64,000 bases of DNA from Phytopseudomonas punonensis (GTDB taxonomy: Bacteria > Pseudomonadota > Gammaproteobacteria > Pseudomonadales > Pseudomonadaceae): assembly GCF_900142655.1 (NCBI RefSeq), contig NZ_FRBQ01000005.1, forward strand, positions 186,001-250,000. The letters are read 5' to 3'. The notes below the pieces were generated by a model that was not told the origin of the DNA, did not search any database, and saw only the letters and a program-made list of their open reading frames with translations. The translations under genes were made by a program, and so were the position numbers. Each line of letters starts with the position of its first letter. Positions within the stretch are counted from its first letter, which is position 1. Shown in pieces: positions 16,670 to 25,353 of the stretch.

Positions 16670-17689
16670 TCAGCTACCCGGATTGGCGTAGGCTTCTTCG
16701 AAGAAGTAATCCTTCCAGGAGGCGGCCTTGTTCTTCAGCACACCCAGTTCATGCAGCTTCTCGGCGTAGATGAAGGTGCGCTGTGGCGAGACGGTGAAGT
16801 CGTTTTCCGGGTCTTCGATGATCTTGCGCACGAACTCCAATGGCAGCTTGGAGTTCTCGACCTTGATGTAGGTCTCTGCTGCAGCCGCCTTGTCGGCCTT
16901 GATGATCTGCGAAGCCTCGACCAGCGCGTCGTAGAAGGCCTTGTAGGTCTTCGGGTTCTGGTCGTGGAATTTCTCGGTGGCGTACAGCACGTTGAACGTG
17001 GCCTGGCCGCCGAGGATGTCGTAGCTGCTGATCAGCTTGTGTACGTTCGGGTTTTCCAGCGCCTGGTACTGGAACGGCGGGCTGGAGAAATGCGCGGTGA
17101 TTTCCGAGCCACCCTTGGTCAGTGCCACGGTGGCATCCGGGTGCGGCAGGCTCACGGAGATTTTGTCGAAACGCTGGAAGTCGGCATTGCCGTAGCGCTT
17201 GGCAGTTTCGATCTGCAGGGTGCGCGACTGGAAGCCAACACCGGCAGCCGGCACGGCGATGCGATCCTTGTCGCCAAGATCATCCAGGGTCTTGACCTCG
17301 GCGCGATTGCTCAGCAGGTAGTTGGGCAGCGAACCCAACGACGCGACGGCCTTGACGTTCTGCTTGCCGTGGGTGCGATCCCACACGGTGAGCATCGGCG
17401 GTACACCTGCCGATACCACGTCGATGGCGCCGGCCAGCAGCGCCTCGTTCATCGCCGTGGCACCGGAGATGGTCCGCCACTCCACCTCGATGTCATCCAG
17501 GCCCTGAGCCTTGGCATGTTTCTCGATCAGTTGCTGGTCCTTGACCACGTGCAGCACCAGGTAACCGATGCCGAACTGCTGGGCGATGCTGATCTTGCCT
17601 TCCGCGTGAGCGGCCAGCGGGGTTGCCAGGGCGCCGAGCAGGCCCAGAGCGGTGGCCAGACGGCCGAGTTTGAAAGTGTTGGTCATCAT
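16670..17689 (-). CDS. ABC transporter substrate-binding protein 1 (sulfonate/sulfate ester type)
   Basis: 339 residues, signal peptide ending LAAHA. Belongs to the SsuA/TauA/NMT1-like group: KISIAQQFGIGYLVLHVVKDQQLIEKHAKAQG at the mature start, then SGATAMNEALLAGAIDVVSAGVPP and the long conserved DRTHGKQNVKAVASLGSLP. It is clearly paralogous to the protein at 19542-20585 (shared DRTHGKQNVK, LPHPDAT, ALENP, NPKTYKAF). It is the last gene of the five-gene minus-strand operon. Substrate not resolved: organosulfur compounds are likely from the context, not from binding residues. Confidence 0.85.
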   Translation of the reverse strand: MMTNTFKLGRLATALGLLGALATPLAAHAEGKISIAQQFGIGYLVLHVVKDQQLIEKHAKAQGLDDIEVEWRTISGATAMNEALLAGAIDVVSAGVPPMLTVWDRTHGKQNVKAVASLGSLPNYLLSNRAEVKTLDDLGDKDRIAVPAAGVGFQSRTLQIETAKRYGNADFQRFDKISVSLPHPDATVALTKGGSEITAHFSSPPFQYQALENPNVHKLISSYDILGGQATFNVLYATEKFHDQNPKTYKAFYDALVEASQIIKADKAAAAETYIKVENSKLPLEFVRKIIEDPENDFTVSPQRTFIYAEKLHELGVLKNKAASWKDYFFEEAYANPGS

Positions 17690-17715
17690 CTCTTCTCGTT
17701 ATGTGATTCAGTTTT

Positions 17716-17789
17716 GTAGGGTGGATGACGTTTTTTCATCCACCGTTGCGGTCGTGGATGGTGGATCGGTGAAGCGTGATCCACCCTAC
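17716..17789. repeat. GTAGGGTGGAT inverted repeat
   Basis: Arms GTAGGGTGGATGACG (17716-17730) and CGTGATCCACCCTAC (17775-17789) pair at 14 of 15 positions; two shorter GTGGAT/ATCCAC stems lie inside. An extragenic palindrome within the ABC operon between permease and binding protein 1. Confidence 0.7.
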
Positions 17790-17792
17790 GGG

Positions 17793-18659
17793 TCAGCGCT
17801 GCATCCCCCAACGCTTGACGGTGACGCGTTCCAGCGTGGCGAACACCAGGTTCTCCACCAGCAGGCCGATCAGGATCACCGCGGCCAGACCTGCGAACAC
17901 CTTGTCGGTGTACAGCTCGTTACGGTTCTGGAAGATGTACCAGCCCAGGCCGCCCTTGCCGCTGGACGCACCGAACACCAGTTCGGCGGCGATCAGCGTG
18001 CGCCAGGCGAAGGCCCAGCCGATCTTCAGGCCGGCAAGGATCGACGGCAGCGCAGCAGGCACCAAAATGAACAGCACGAAGCGCAGGCCCTTGAGGCCGT
18101 AATTGCGGCCGGCCATGCGCTGGGTTTCCGAAACGCCGAGAAAACCCGCGTAGGTATTGAGAGCCAGCGCCCACAGCACCGAGTGCACCAGCACGAAGAT
18201 CAGGCTGTTCTCGCCCAGGCCGAACCACAGCAGCGACAGCGGCAGCAGCGCGATGGCAGGCAGCGGGTTGAACATCGAGGTCAGGGTGGAAAGCAGATCA
18301 CGGCCCAGCTGTGTCGACACCGCCAGGGTGGTCAGCAGAAAGGCCATACCGATACCGATCAGGTAACCCTTGATCAGCACCGACAGGGAAATAGCAGTCT
18401 TCTCCACCAGCTCGCCAGTGCCCACGCCTTCGATAAAGGCGCGTGCGGTCTGCAGAAAGCTGGGCAGCAGCAGATCATTGCCCTGATAGCGAGCCGCGAG
18501 CTCCCAGATCAGCGCCAGTCCCAGCAGGATCACCGACTTGCGCAGCCAGCCCTGTTGCCAGAGGCGCTGCCCTAAGGACAGCTCGCGCTCGACCTTGAGG
18601 CCGGGCAACGGTTGCAGGGGTATTTCGTATTCCTCACGCCGTGCGGGGGAAAGACTCAT
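17793..18659 (-). CDS. ABC transporter permease (SsuC/TauC type)
   Basis: 288-residue inner-membrane subunit with a 45-residue cytoplasmic N-terminus and about six helices (SVILLGLALIWELAARY, GYLIGIGMAFLLTTLAVS, NSLIFVLVHSVLWALALNTY and others). The EAA-type loop is MAGRNYGLKGLRFVLFILVPAALPSILAGLKIGWAFAW shortened here to its key GLKG and P residues. Typical of transporters for sulfonates, taurine and nitrate. The start at 18659 lies 14 bp after the ATPase stop, so the genes are tightly coupled. Confidence 0.88.
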   Translation of the reverse strand: MSLSPARREEYEIPLQPLPGLKVERELSLGQRLWQQGWLRKSVILLGLALIWELAARYQGNDLLLPSFLQTARAFIEGVGTGELVEKTAISLSVLIKGYLIGIGMAFLLTTLAVSTQLGRDLLSTLTSMFNPLPAIALLPLSLLWFGLGENSLIFVLVHSVLWALALNTYAGFLGVSETQRMAGRNYGLKGLRFVLFILVPAALPSILAGLKIGWAFAWRTLIAAELVFGASSGKGGLGWYIFQNRNELYTDKVFAGLAAVILIGLLVENLVFATLERVTVKRWGMQR

Positions 18660-18672
18660 GGTTTCAATCTCC

Positions 18673-19536
18673 TCAGTAGGCGATGCGGATGTCGTGGAAG
18701 CCCAGCTCGACGCCTTGGCCGCTGTCGACCTCCTCGTCGAACAGCAGGCGATGGATGCGTTGCGCGGTCTGCTGGAAGCCCACACCGCCGAGGCTGTGCA
18801 GGTCGAACTGATGGCTGTTGATCTCGGCCCGCACTCGGCCGGGATGGGGCGACAGCAGCAGAATGCGATTGCCGACGATCAGCGCCTCTTCGATGGAATG
18901 GGTGACGAACAACAGGGTGAAGCGCACCTCCTCCCATAGCTCCAGCAACTCCTCCTGCATCTTGCGACGGGTCAGTGCATCGAGGGCGGCGAAGGGCTCG
19001 TCCATCAGCAGGATCTTCGGCTGCATGGCCAGCGCCCGGGCGATAGCCACCCTCGCCTTCATGCCGCCGGACAGGGTGTGCGGATAGGCATCGGCGAAGC
19101 CGGCCAGGCCGACCTTCTCCAGGTAATGCAGAGCGCGTTCCTCGGCGTCCTTGCGGCCCAGGGTTCGCGAGGCCAGCAGCGGGAACATCACGTTCTGCTT
19201 TACCGTCTTCCATGGCGGCAGTTGATCGAACTCCTGAAACACCACGATGCGATCCGGGCCCGGTTCGCGTACCTGGGCGCCGTCGAGGCGGATGCTGCCG
19301 GCGACTGGTTCGATGAAACCGGCCACCGCCTTGAGCAACGTGGATTTACCGCAGCCGGATGGGCCGAGCAGCACGAAACGATCGGCACGGTCCACCTCAA
19401 AGCTGACCTCGTGGGTGGCGCGCACGACGCGCTGCGGGGTGCGGTATTCGAGGCTGACCTTCTGCACCTGTAGAACGGTGTCGAAGGTGGCTGGATTCAA
19501 CGTGCTGACCGTGTGGCCTTGCAGAGGGGCGTTCAT
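18673..19536 (-). CDS. ABC transporter ATP-binding protein (SsuB/TauB type)
   Basis: 287 residues. Walker A LLGPSGCGKSTLLK, Q-loop VVFQEFDQLPPWKTV, ABC signature LSGGMKARVAIARAL, Walker B ILLMDEPFAALDALT and H-loop VTHSIEEAL are all intact. The C-terminal 40 residues extend beyond the core domain, as in the nitrate/sulfonate subfamily. It energises the permease at 17793-18659. Separated from the preceding binding-protein gene by 5 bp. Confidence 0.9.
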   Translation of the reverse strand: MNAPLQGHTVSTLNPATFDTVLQVQKVSLEYRTPQRVVRATHEVSFEVDRADRFVLLGPSGCGKSTLLKAVAGFIEPVAGSIRLDGAQVREPGPDRIVVFQEFDQLPPWKTVKQNVMFPLLASRTLGRKDAEERALHYLEKVGLAGFADAYPHTLSGGMKARVAIARALAMQPKILLMDEPFAALDALTRRKMQEELLELWEEVRFTLLFVTHSIEEALIVGNRILLLSPHPGRVRAEINSHQFDLHSLGGVGFQQTAQRIHRLLFDEEVDSGQGVELGFHDIRIAY

Positions 19537-19541
19537 GGTTT

Positions 19542-20585
19542 TCAGCTTCCCTGGCCGATGGCGGCGTCTTCGAAGAAGTAGTCCTGCCAGCTGGCCGGCT
19601 TATTTTTGATGGCGCCGACGCGGTGCAGGAAGTCGGCCAGCGGATAGGTGTTGGTGGGCGTGACGGTGAACTGGAACTGCTCGTTGTCGATGATCTTCAG
19701 CAGCTCGTCGCGGCTGATCTTGGCGCCGGTGACGCGAATGTAGGTGTCCGCTGCCGCGCCCTTGTCCTTCTGAGCGAAATCCGCCGCTTCGGCCAATGCA
19801 CCGACAAAAGCCTTGTAGGTCTTGGGGTTGTCATTGCGGAATTTCTCGGTGGAATACAGCACGGTCGGCGAGTTCGGGCCGAGCAGCTTGTAGGTGTCGA
19901 GCACTACGTGCACGTCCGGGTTCTCCAGCGCCTGGTTCTGGAACGGCGGGTTGGAGAAGTGCCCGGTCAGCTCGGTGCCTCCCGATTTCAGGGACGCCGT
20001 GGCGTCCGGATGCGGCAACGCCACGGTGTATTTATCCAGGCGGTTGAATTGCTTGTCGCCCCACTGCTTAGCTGCGGCGTATTGCAGGAAGCGCGACTGC
20101 ACCGACACGCCCACCGCCGGAACGGCGATGCGATCCTTGTCAGTGAAGTCGGCGATGGTCTTGACCTTGGGGTTGTTGCTCAGCAGGTAGTACGGGAAGT
20201 TGCCGAGCGAAGCCACGCCCTTGACGTTCTGCTTGCCGTGGGTGCGATCCCACACGGTCAGCAGCGGGCCAATGCCGGCACCGGCGATATCGATGGCGCC
20301 GGACAGCAGTGCATCGTTCACCGCCGAGCCACCGGACAGCTGCTGCCAGTCGACCTTGATGTCCAGGCCTTCGGCCTTGCCATGCTTCTCGATCAGCCCT
20401 TGATCACGCACCACGTTGAGCAGCAGATAAACGATGCCGAACTGCTCCGCGATGCGGATCTGCCCCTCGGCGTGAGCGACTTGCGGCGCCGCCAGGCTGC
20501 CTGCCAGCAGGCTCAGACTCAGGGCGATGCCACCGGCTAAACGACCGAAACGGGGAATAAAGGGAAAGCGCTTACCTGCCGACAT
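19542..20585 (-). CDS. ABC transporter substrate-binding protein 2 (sulfonate/sulfate ester type)
   Basis: 347 residues with a signal peptide ending AAPQVAHA. Mature part QIRIAEQFGIVYLLLNVVRDQGLIEKH, GGSAVNDALLSGAIDIAGAGIGP, DRTHGKQNVKGVASLGNFP and GTELTGHFSNPPFQNQALENPD align closely with binding protein 1. It lies 52 bp downstream of the dioxygenase gene. Two binding proteins for one permease/ATPase pair may widen the substrate range; this is inference. Confidence 0.87.
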   Translation of the reverse strand: MSAGKRFPFIPRFGRLAGGIALSLSLLAGSLAAPQVAHAEGQIRIAEQFGIVYLLLNVVRDQGLIEKHGKAEGLDIKVDWQQLSGGSAVNDALLSGAIDIAGAGIGPLLTVWDRTHGKQNVKGVASLGNFPYYLLSNNPKVKTIADFTDKDRIAVPAVGVSVQSRFLQYAAAKQWGDKQFNRLDKYTVALPHPDATASLKSGGTELTGHFSNPPFQNQALENPDVHVVLDTYKLLGPNSPTVLYSTEKFRNDNPKTYKAFVGALAEAADFAQKDKGAAADTYIRVTGAKISRDELLKIIDNEQFQFTVTPTNTYPLADFLHRVGAIKNKPASWQDYFFEDAAIGQGS

Positions 20586-20637
20586 GTCGAGGCTCCAGTC
20601 AAAGGTGCAGAAATAGGGTTACAGCGGGGTGAGGCGT

Positions 20638-21531
20638 TTAAAAAGGAACATCACCCTGGATCGTCGTGCGGTGCATGCGCCGACGCAGATGGCTCGGGCA
20701 GCCGGTCGCCAGATGGATCAGCGCGCGGTTGTCCCAGAACACCATGTCGTTCGGCTGCCACTGGTGGCGGTAGATGAATTCGGGCTTCGCGCTGTGGGAG
20801 TAGAGCTCGGCGAGGATCTGCCGGCTCTCGTCCTCTGGAATGTCGAGAATGTGGGTGGTGAAGTTCTCGTTGACGAACAGGCCCTTGCGGCCTGTTTCCG
20901 GGTGGGTGCGCACCACCGGATGAACCACGGCCTTGACCTCGGCCAGCTGCGCTTCGGTCAGTGTCGGGCGGCGTATGCCCTTGAACACTTCATCTGCATA
21001 CCGGGCGGTGTAGGAATGCGCCGCACGTTTGCCCTCGATGGCCTGGCGCAGCTCGACCGGCAGTGTTTCGTAGGCCAGTTGCTGGCTGGCGAACAGCGTG
21101 TCGCCGCCCTCTTCCGGTAGCTCCTGAGCGAGCAGCATGGAACCCAGGCTGGGGAATTCCTTGTAGGACAGATCCGAGTGCCAGAACTTGCCGGCATCGC
21201 CCAGACCGATCGGCTGACCGTTCTCGACGATGTTGGAAATGATGAAGACTTCCGGGTGGTTGGCCAGCAGGAACTGCTTGAGCACGTGGATCTGCAAGAC
21301 GCCGAAGCGACAGCTGAAATCGATCTGCTGCTGCGGAGTAATGCGCTGGTCACGGAACACCACGACGTTGTAGTCGAGATGCGCCTGGTGAACGCGGGCG
21401 AAATCGGCATCGTTCAACGGCTGGCTGAGGTCGAGGCCGATGATTTCGGCACCGACTGCAGCGGAAAAGGGGCGGACTGCAAAATTCTGCGCTGGCTGGT
21501 GATTGGCAGAACTCAGGGAAACGGCAGGCAT
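20638..21531 (-). CDS. TauD/TfdA-family alpha-ketoglutarate dioxygenase
   Basis: 297-residue Fe(II)/2-oxoglutarate oxygenase. The iron ligands are visible as WHSDLSYKEFPSLGS (HxD) and a distal histidine in NRALIHLATG, with the 2-oxoglutarate-binding arginine in LRRRMHRTTIQG. Members of this family release sulfite from taurine (TauD) or alkyl sulfate esters (AtsK); TauD/AtsK-type is the best fit given the ABC operon it heads, whereas the 2,4-D branch is less likely. The ATG at 21531 follows GGAG at good spacing. Upstream DNA (21640-21700) is AT-rich and includes a 12-bp palindrome, TATATCGATATA. Confidence 0.87.
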   Translation of the reverse strand: MPAVSLSSANHQPAQNFAVRPFSAAVGAEIIGLDLSQPLNDADFARVHQAHLDYNVVVFRDQRITPQQQIDFSCRFGVLQIHVLKQFLLANHPEVFIISNIVENGQPIGLGDAGKFWHSDLSYKEFPSLGSMLLAQELPEEGGDTLFASQQLAYETLPVELRQAIEGKRAAHSYTARYADEVFKGIRRPTLTEAQLAEVKAVVHPVVRTHPETGRKGLFVNENFTTHILDIPEDESRQILAELYSHSAKPEFIYRHQWQPNDMVFWDNRALIHLATGCPSHLRRRMHRTTIQGDVPF

Positions 21532-21733
21532 TTGCGCAACTCCACACGGTAAGGGCGCCAACGGGGCGCGTCTTCAGAAGCAGGTGTTCGGCACCTGTAT
21601 TCAGTCGTGCGGCGCGCCGGTTAGCCGGCGGGTACGCATGGGCAGAACTATATCGATATAAGAAATTAAATTTAAATACCTTTTTCGCATTTGCTTATGG
21701 CAGATCAACAGCCTGTACCTGCACATACAAAAG

Positions 21734-21771
21734 AAAACGCCGGCAGTGGTCGAAACCACTACCGGCGTTTT
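21734..21771 (-). terminator. terminator after metQ
   Basis: Long stem (AAAACGCCGGCAGTGGT pairing with its near-complement, one mismatch) with T-runs on both strands, 18 bp beyond the metQ stop codon. Confidence 0.85.
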
Positions 21772-21789
21772 GTGCGGCAGGCCTGAGCC

Positions 21790-22569
21790 TTAGAACGCAG
21801 GCACTACCGCCCCCGAGTACTTCTTCTCGATGAAGGCTTTCACTTCGGGGCTGGTCAGTGCGTCAGCCAGCTTCTTGATGGCGTCGCTGTTCTGGTTGTC
21901 TGGGCGGGCCACCAGGTAGTTCACGTACGGCGAATCCTTGTTTTCCAGCACCAGCGCATCCTTGTTCGGGTTGAGCTTGGCTTCAAGGGCGTAGTTGGTG
22001 TTGATCAGCGCCAGGTCGACCTGATCCAGCACGCGCGGCAACATGGCCGCTTCGAGCTGCTTGAACTGGAAGTTGTGCGGGTTGCTGGCCAGATCCTTCG
22101 GCGTGGCCTGGATATTGGCCGGGTCTTTCAGGGTCAGCAGGCCGGCGTGTTGCAGCAGTTGCAAGGCGCGGCCGCTGTTGCTGGCTTCGTTGGGGATGGC
22201 GATGGTGGCGCCGTCCGGCAGATCTTTCAGGCTCTTGTACTTACGCGAATAACCGCCGAAAGGCTCGACGTGTACGCCCTTGACGATCACCAGGTGGGTA
22301 CCGCGGCTTTCGTTGAAGCTGTCCAGGTATGGCTTGGTCTGGAAGTAGTTGGCATCGAGTTGCTTCTGCTCAACTTGCAGGTTGGGCTGCACGTAATCGG
22401 TGAACACCTTGATCTGCAGATCAATTCCTTCCTCGGTCAGCTTCGGCTTGATCAACTCGAGGATCTCGGCATGGGGAACCGGGGTTGCCGCTACGGTGAG
22501 TTTTTCAGCAGCGAATGCCTGGGTAGCCAGGACGGTGGCCAATGCAGCCAGCAGAAGCGTTTTTTTCAT
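21790..22569 (-). CDS. MetQ/NlpA-family methionine-type binding protein, orphan
   Basis: 259 residues. KLTVAATPVPHAEILELIKPKLTEEGIDLQIKVF is the family opening, followed by DYVQPNLQVEQKQLDANYFQTKPYLDSFN and IAIPNEASNSGRALQLLQHAGL. Members bind D- or L-methionine or related compounds for MetNI. The signal peptide ends ATQAFAAEK with no lipobox cysteine, so this is a soluble periplasmic protein rather than a lipoprotein. No MetN or MetI gene is adjacent. It is divergent from the D-cysteine desulfhydrase gene. Confidence 0.87.
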   Translation of the reverse strand: MKKTLLLAALATVLATQAFAAEKLTVAATPVPHAEILELIKPKLTEEGIDLQIKVFTDYVQPNLQVEQKQLDANYFQTKPYLDSFNESRGTHLVIVKGVHVEPFGGYSRKYKSLKDLPDGATIAIPNEASNSGRALQLLQHAGLLTLKDPANIQATPKDLASNPHNFQFKQLEAAMLPRVLDQVDLALINTNYALEAKLNPNKDALVLENKDSPYVNYLVARPDNQNSDAIKKLADALTSPEVKAFIEKKYSGAVVPAF

Positions 22570-22783
22570 GTGTTGTTCTCGATAGTTGCCAGTGGGTCGA
22601 CAGCGGCATGGAGTAAGAGGTCGTACCGGATAGGTGCGGCGCGCTGACGATACGGCGCTCAGTTATACGTTGAAAATACTTTTAATTCATTCGTATATTT
22701 CTTTTGAGAATAAGTAGAAGCTCGCGCACTTGTTGTGTTTCGGGCGGTCACTTCTACAGTGAAAGCACCTCTATTGCGGATTG
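22570..22783. promoter_or_regulatory. divergent metQ-type / dcyD promoter region
   Basis: 214 bp, markedly AT-rich at 22665-22715 compared with surrounding DNA, as is usual for CysB-controlled promoters. I cannot assign exact boxes. Confidence 0.4.
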
Positions 22784-23788
22784 ATGAACATGATCAGCGA
22801 AGCCCTGAACCGTTTCGAGCGCCTGGAACTGGTTCCCCATGCCACGCCGCTGCAACATCTGCTGCGCTTGTCGCATCACGTGAAGCGCGACATCTATGTC
22901 AAACGTGACGACCTGACCCTGTTCGCGCTCGGCGGCAACAAGGCGCGTAAGCTCGAATACCTCGGCGCCGACGCACTGGCTCAACACGCCGATACGCTGA
23001 TTACCGCAGGTGCCATCCAGTCCAATCACGTTCGGCAAACCGCTGCGCTGGCGGCAAAACTCGGCCTTGCTTGCGTCGCCCTGCTGGAAAACCCCATCGA
23101 CACTCAGGAACAGAATTACCTGCATAACGGTAATCGGCTGCTGCTGGATCTGTTCGGTACGCGGGTGGAAGTGGTCGACAACCTCGACGAGCCGGACCTG
23201 TTGCTGATGGCCAAGGCCGAGCGCCTGCGCGCCACCGGCAAGAGCCCTTACGTGATTCCAATCGGTGGCTCCAACGCGCTGGGCACCCTGGGTTACGTAA
23301 AGGCAGGCCTGGAGTTCGCCGAACAGGTCAGTGCCAAAGGCCTGGAAAGCGGCACGCTGGTGCTCGCCTCCGGCAGTGGCGCTACTCATGCCGGCCTTGC
23401 GCTGTCGCTGGCCCATGTACTGCCCGACTGGCGCGTACTGGGTATCACCGTGTCGCGCCCCGCCGACCTGCAGCGGCCCAAGGTGTTGGGGCTGGTCGAA
23501 CGCACCGCCGAGTTGCTCGGCATTCCGGTGCCGGAGAACCTGGCCATCGAGCTGTGGGACGAGTATTACGGCCCGCGCTACGGCGAACCCAACACCGGCA
23601 CGCTGGACGCCATTCGCCTGCTGGCCAGCAGCCAGGGTTTGCTGCTTGATCCCGTGTACACCGGCAAGGCCTTCGCTGGCCTGCTCGACGGCGTGCAGAA
23701 AGGCGCATTCGAAGAAGGCAAACCGATCGTTTTCCTGCACACCGGCGGTGCTCCAGCACTGTTCGCGTATCAGTCCTTGACTCTCTAA
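22784..23788 (+). CDS. dcyD: D-cysteine desulfhydrase
   Basis: 334-residue PLP enzyme that converts D-cysteine to pyruvate, ammonia and sulfide. Shows KRDDLTLFALGGNKARKLEYL, with the PLP lysine in GGNKARK, then ITAGAIQSNHVRQTAALAAKLGLACVALLENP, closely matching E. coli DcyD. ACC deaminase is the nearest alternative but the LENPIDTQEQNYL stretch favours DcyD. Starts at 22784 or 22790; both are poorly supported by ribosome sites. Followed after 100 bp by the cystine transporter genes, so the unit handles imported cystine/D-cysteine. Confidence 0.88.
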   Translation: MNMISEALNRFERLELVPHATPLQHLLRLSHHVKRDIYVKRDDLTLFALGGNKARKLEYLGADALAQHADTLITAGAIQSNHVRQTAALAAKLGLACVALLENPIDTQEQNYLHNGNRLLLDLFGTRVEVVDNLDEPDLLLMAKAERLRATGKSPYVIPIGGSNALGTLGYVKAGLEFAEQVSAKGLESGTLVLASGSGATHAGLALSLAHVLPDWRVLGITVSRPADLQRPKVLGLVERTAELLGIPVPENLAIELWDEYYGPRYGEPNTGTLDAIRLLASSQGLLLDPVYTGKAFAGLLDGVQKGAFEEGKPIVFLHTGGAPALFAYQSLTL

Positions 23789-23890
23789 ACGCTATATACA
23801 AATAATTTTTTATTATTTTCTCGACTACCCGATCAACCTTAGAGTGCCGCGTCCCAAAGCACCTCCCAATGCACCCACCGAGGCTCGAAC

Positions 23891-24688
23891 ATGATCATTG
23901 CCACACTGCGACGAAATCTCCTTATTGGCAGCCTCGGCCTGGCGCTTTTCGCCGGTTTGGGAAGTCAGGCTTATGCGGCCGATGATCTGCAGAAGATCAA
24001 GGATGTCGGCACCATCAAGGTAGGCCTCGAAGGCACCTACCCGCCGTTCAACTTCCAGGACGAAAGCGGCAAGCTCGCCGGTTTTGAAGTGGACTTCGCG
24101 ACGGCTCTGGCCAAGGAGCTTGGTGTAAAGGTCAGCTTCCAGCCCACCAAGTGGGACGGCATTCTGGCCTCGCTGGAATCGGGTCGCATCGATGTGGTGA
24201 TCAACCAAGTCACCATCTCCGATGAACGCAAGAAAAAATACGATTTCTCCACGCCCTATACCATCTCGGGTATTCAGGCGCTGACCCGCAAGAACGATGC
24301 TGACAGCGTGAAGAGCGCTGCGGATCTGGCAGGCAAGAAAGTTGGTGTCGGCCTGGGCACCAACTACGAGAAGTGGCTGAAAGAAAACGCCCCCAAAGCC
24401 GATATCCGCACCTATGACGATGATCCGACCAAGTTCCAGGACCTCAACGTAGGTCGCATCGACGTGGTTCTGGTCGATCGCCTGGCCGCGTTCGAAATGG
24501 TCGCCAAGACTGGCAACCGCATGGCCGTTGCCGGCGATGCCTTCTCCCGCCAGGAATCCGGGATTGCGCTACGCAAAGGCAATCCTGAACTGCTCGCGGC
24601 CATCAACAAGGCCATCGAGAAACTGCGTAGCGACGGCACCTTGAAGCAACTTTCCGAGAAATGGTTCAAGGCTGACGTTACTCAATGA
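23891..24688 (+). CDS. tcyJ: cystine ABC transporter substrate-binding protein
   Basis: 265 residues with signal peptide ending GLGSQAYAA. Family 3 solute-binding protein: LQKIKDVGTIKVGLEGTYPPFNFQDESGKLAGFEVDFA, then LASLESGRIDVVINQVTISDERKKKYDFSTPY. This matches FliY/TcyJ, which bind L-cystine and related compounds. First gene of tcyJ-tcyL-tcyN; it overlaps tcyL by 4 bp. The AT-rich leader at 23790-23825 probably contains the promoter. Confidence 0.92.
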   Translation: MIIATLRRNLLIGSLGLALFAGLGSQAYAADDLQKIKDVGTIKVGLEGTYPPFNFQDESGKLAGFEVDFATALAKELGVKVSFQPTKWDGILASLESGRIDVVINQVTISDERKKKYDFSTPYTISGIQALTRKNDADSVKSAADLAGKKVGVGLGTNYEKWLKENAPKADIRTYDDDPTKFQDLNVGRIDVVLVDRLAAFEMVAKTGNRMAVAGDAFSRQESGIALRKGNPELLAAINKAIEKLRSDGTLKQLSEKWFKADVTQ

Positions 24689-25353
24689 CGCCGGAAACAT
24701 TCCAGCTGGTGCTGGATTCCTTACCCTTTCTACTCAAGGGCGCAATCTGGACGATCATCCTCAGCCTTGGCGGCATGTTTTTCGGCATGCTGCTGGGCTT
24801 CGGGCTTGCTCTGGTCAGGCTCTACGCCATTGCGCCGCTGGGCTGGCTGGCCAGGGTGTACATCTCGTTCTTTCGCGGCACTCCACTGCTGGTGCAGCTG
24901 TTCATCATCTACTTCGGCCTGCCTGAACTGGGGCTGCAGCTGGAGCCGCTAACCGCCGCGCTGATTGGCTTCTCCCTGAACATGGCGGCCTATGTCGCCG
25001 AGATCATGCGAGCGGCCATTGCCTCCATCGACCGCGGGCAATGGGAAGCCGCCGCCAGTATTGGCATGAGCAAAAGCCAGACGATGTTGCGCACCATCCT
25101 GCCGCAGGCCATGCGTACCGCCCTGCCCCCGCTGGGCAACAGCTTCATCTCGCTGGTCAAGGACACCGCCCTGGCGGCCACCATTCAGGTACCCGAACTG
25201 TTCCGTCAGGCGCAGCTGATCACCGCCCGCACCTACGAAGTCTTCGCCATGTACCTCGCTGCGACGGTGATCTACTGGATTCTCTCCAGCTTGCTGGCGC
25301 ACCTGCAAAATCGTCTGGAAGCACGCGTCAACCGCCACGAGGCGGACAACTGA
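24685..25353 (+). CDS. tcyL: cystine ABC transporter permease
   Basis: 222-residue inner-membrane permease of the His/Glu/Gln type. GAIWTIILSLGGMFFGMLLGFGLAL, SFFRGTPLLVQLFIIYFGLPELG and the EAA loop QWEAAASIGMSKSQTMLRTILPQAMR are all typical; four to five helices. Works with TcyJ and TcyN to import cystine. Overlaps tcyJ by 4 bp and tcyN by one base (TGATG). Confidence 0.92.
   Translation: MTPETFQLVLDSLPFLLKGAIWTIILSLGGMFFGMLLGFGLALVRLYAIAPLGWLARVYISFFRGTPLLVQLFIIYFGLPELGLQLEPLTAALIGFSLNMAAYVAEIMRAAIASIDRGQWEAAASIGMSKSQTMLRTILPQAMRTALPPLGNSFISLVKDTALAATIQVPELFRQAQLITARTYEVFAMYLAATVIYWILSSLLAHLQNRLEARVNRHEADN

Noticed and set aside
19623..20540. Long open frame antisense to binding protein 2, and similar ones opposite the other ABC genes
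   Set aside because: Shadow frames of GC-rich genes; no ribosome sites or motifs.
21649..21660. TATATCGATATA palindrome before the TauD-family gene
   Set aside because: Short AT-rich palindromes are frequent in promoter DNA; no second copy elsewhere in the sulphur genes supports an operator.
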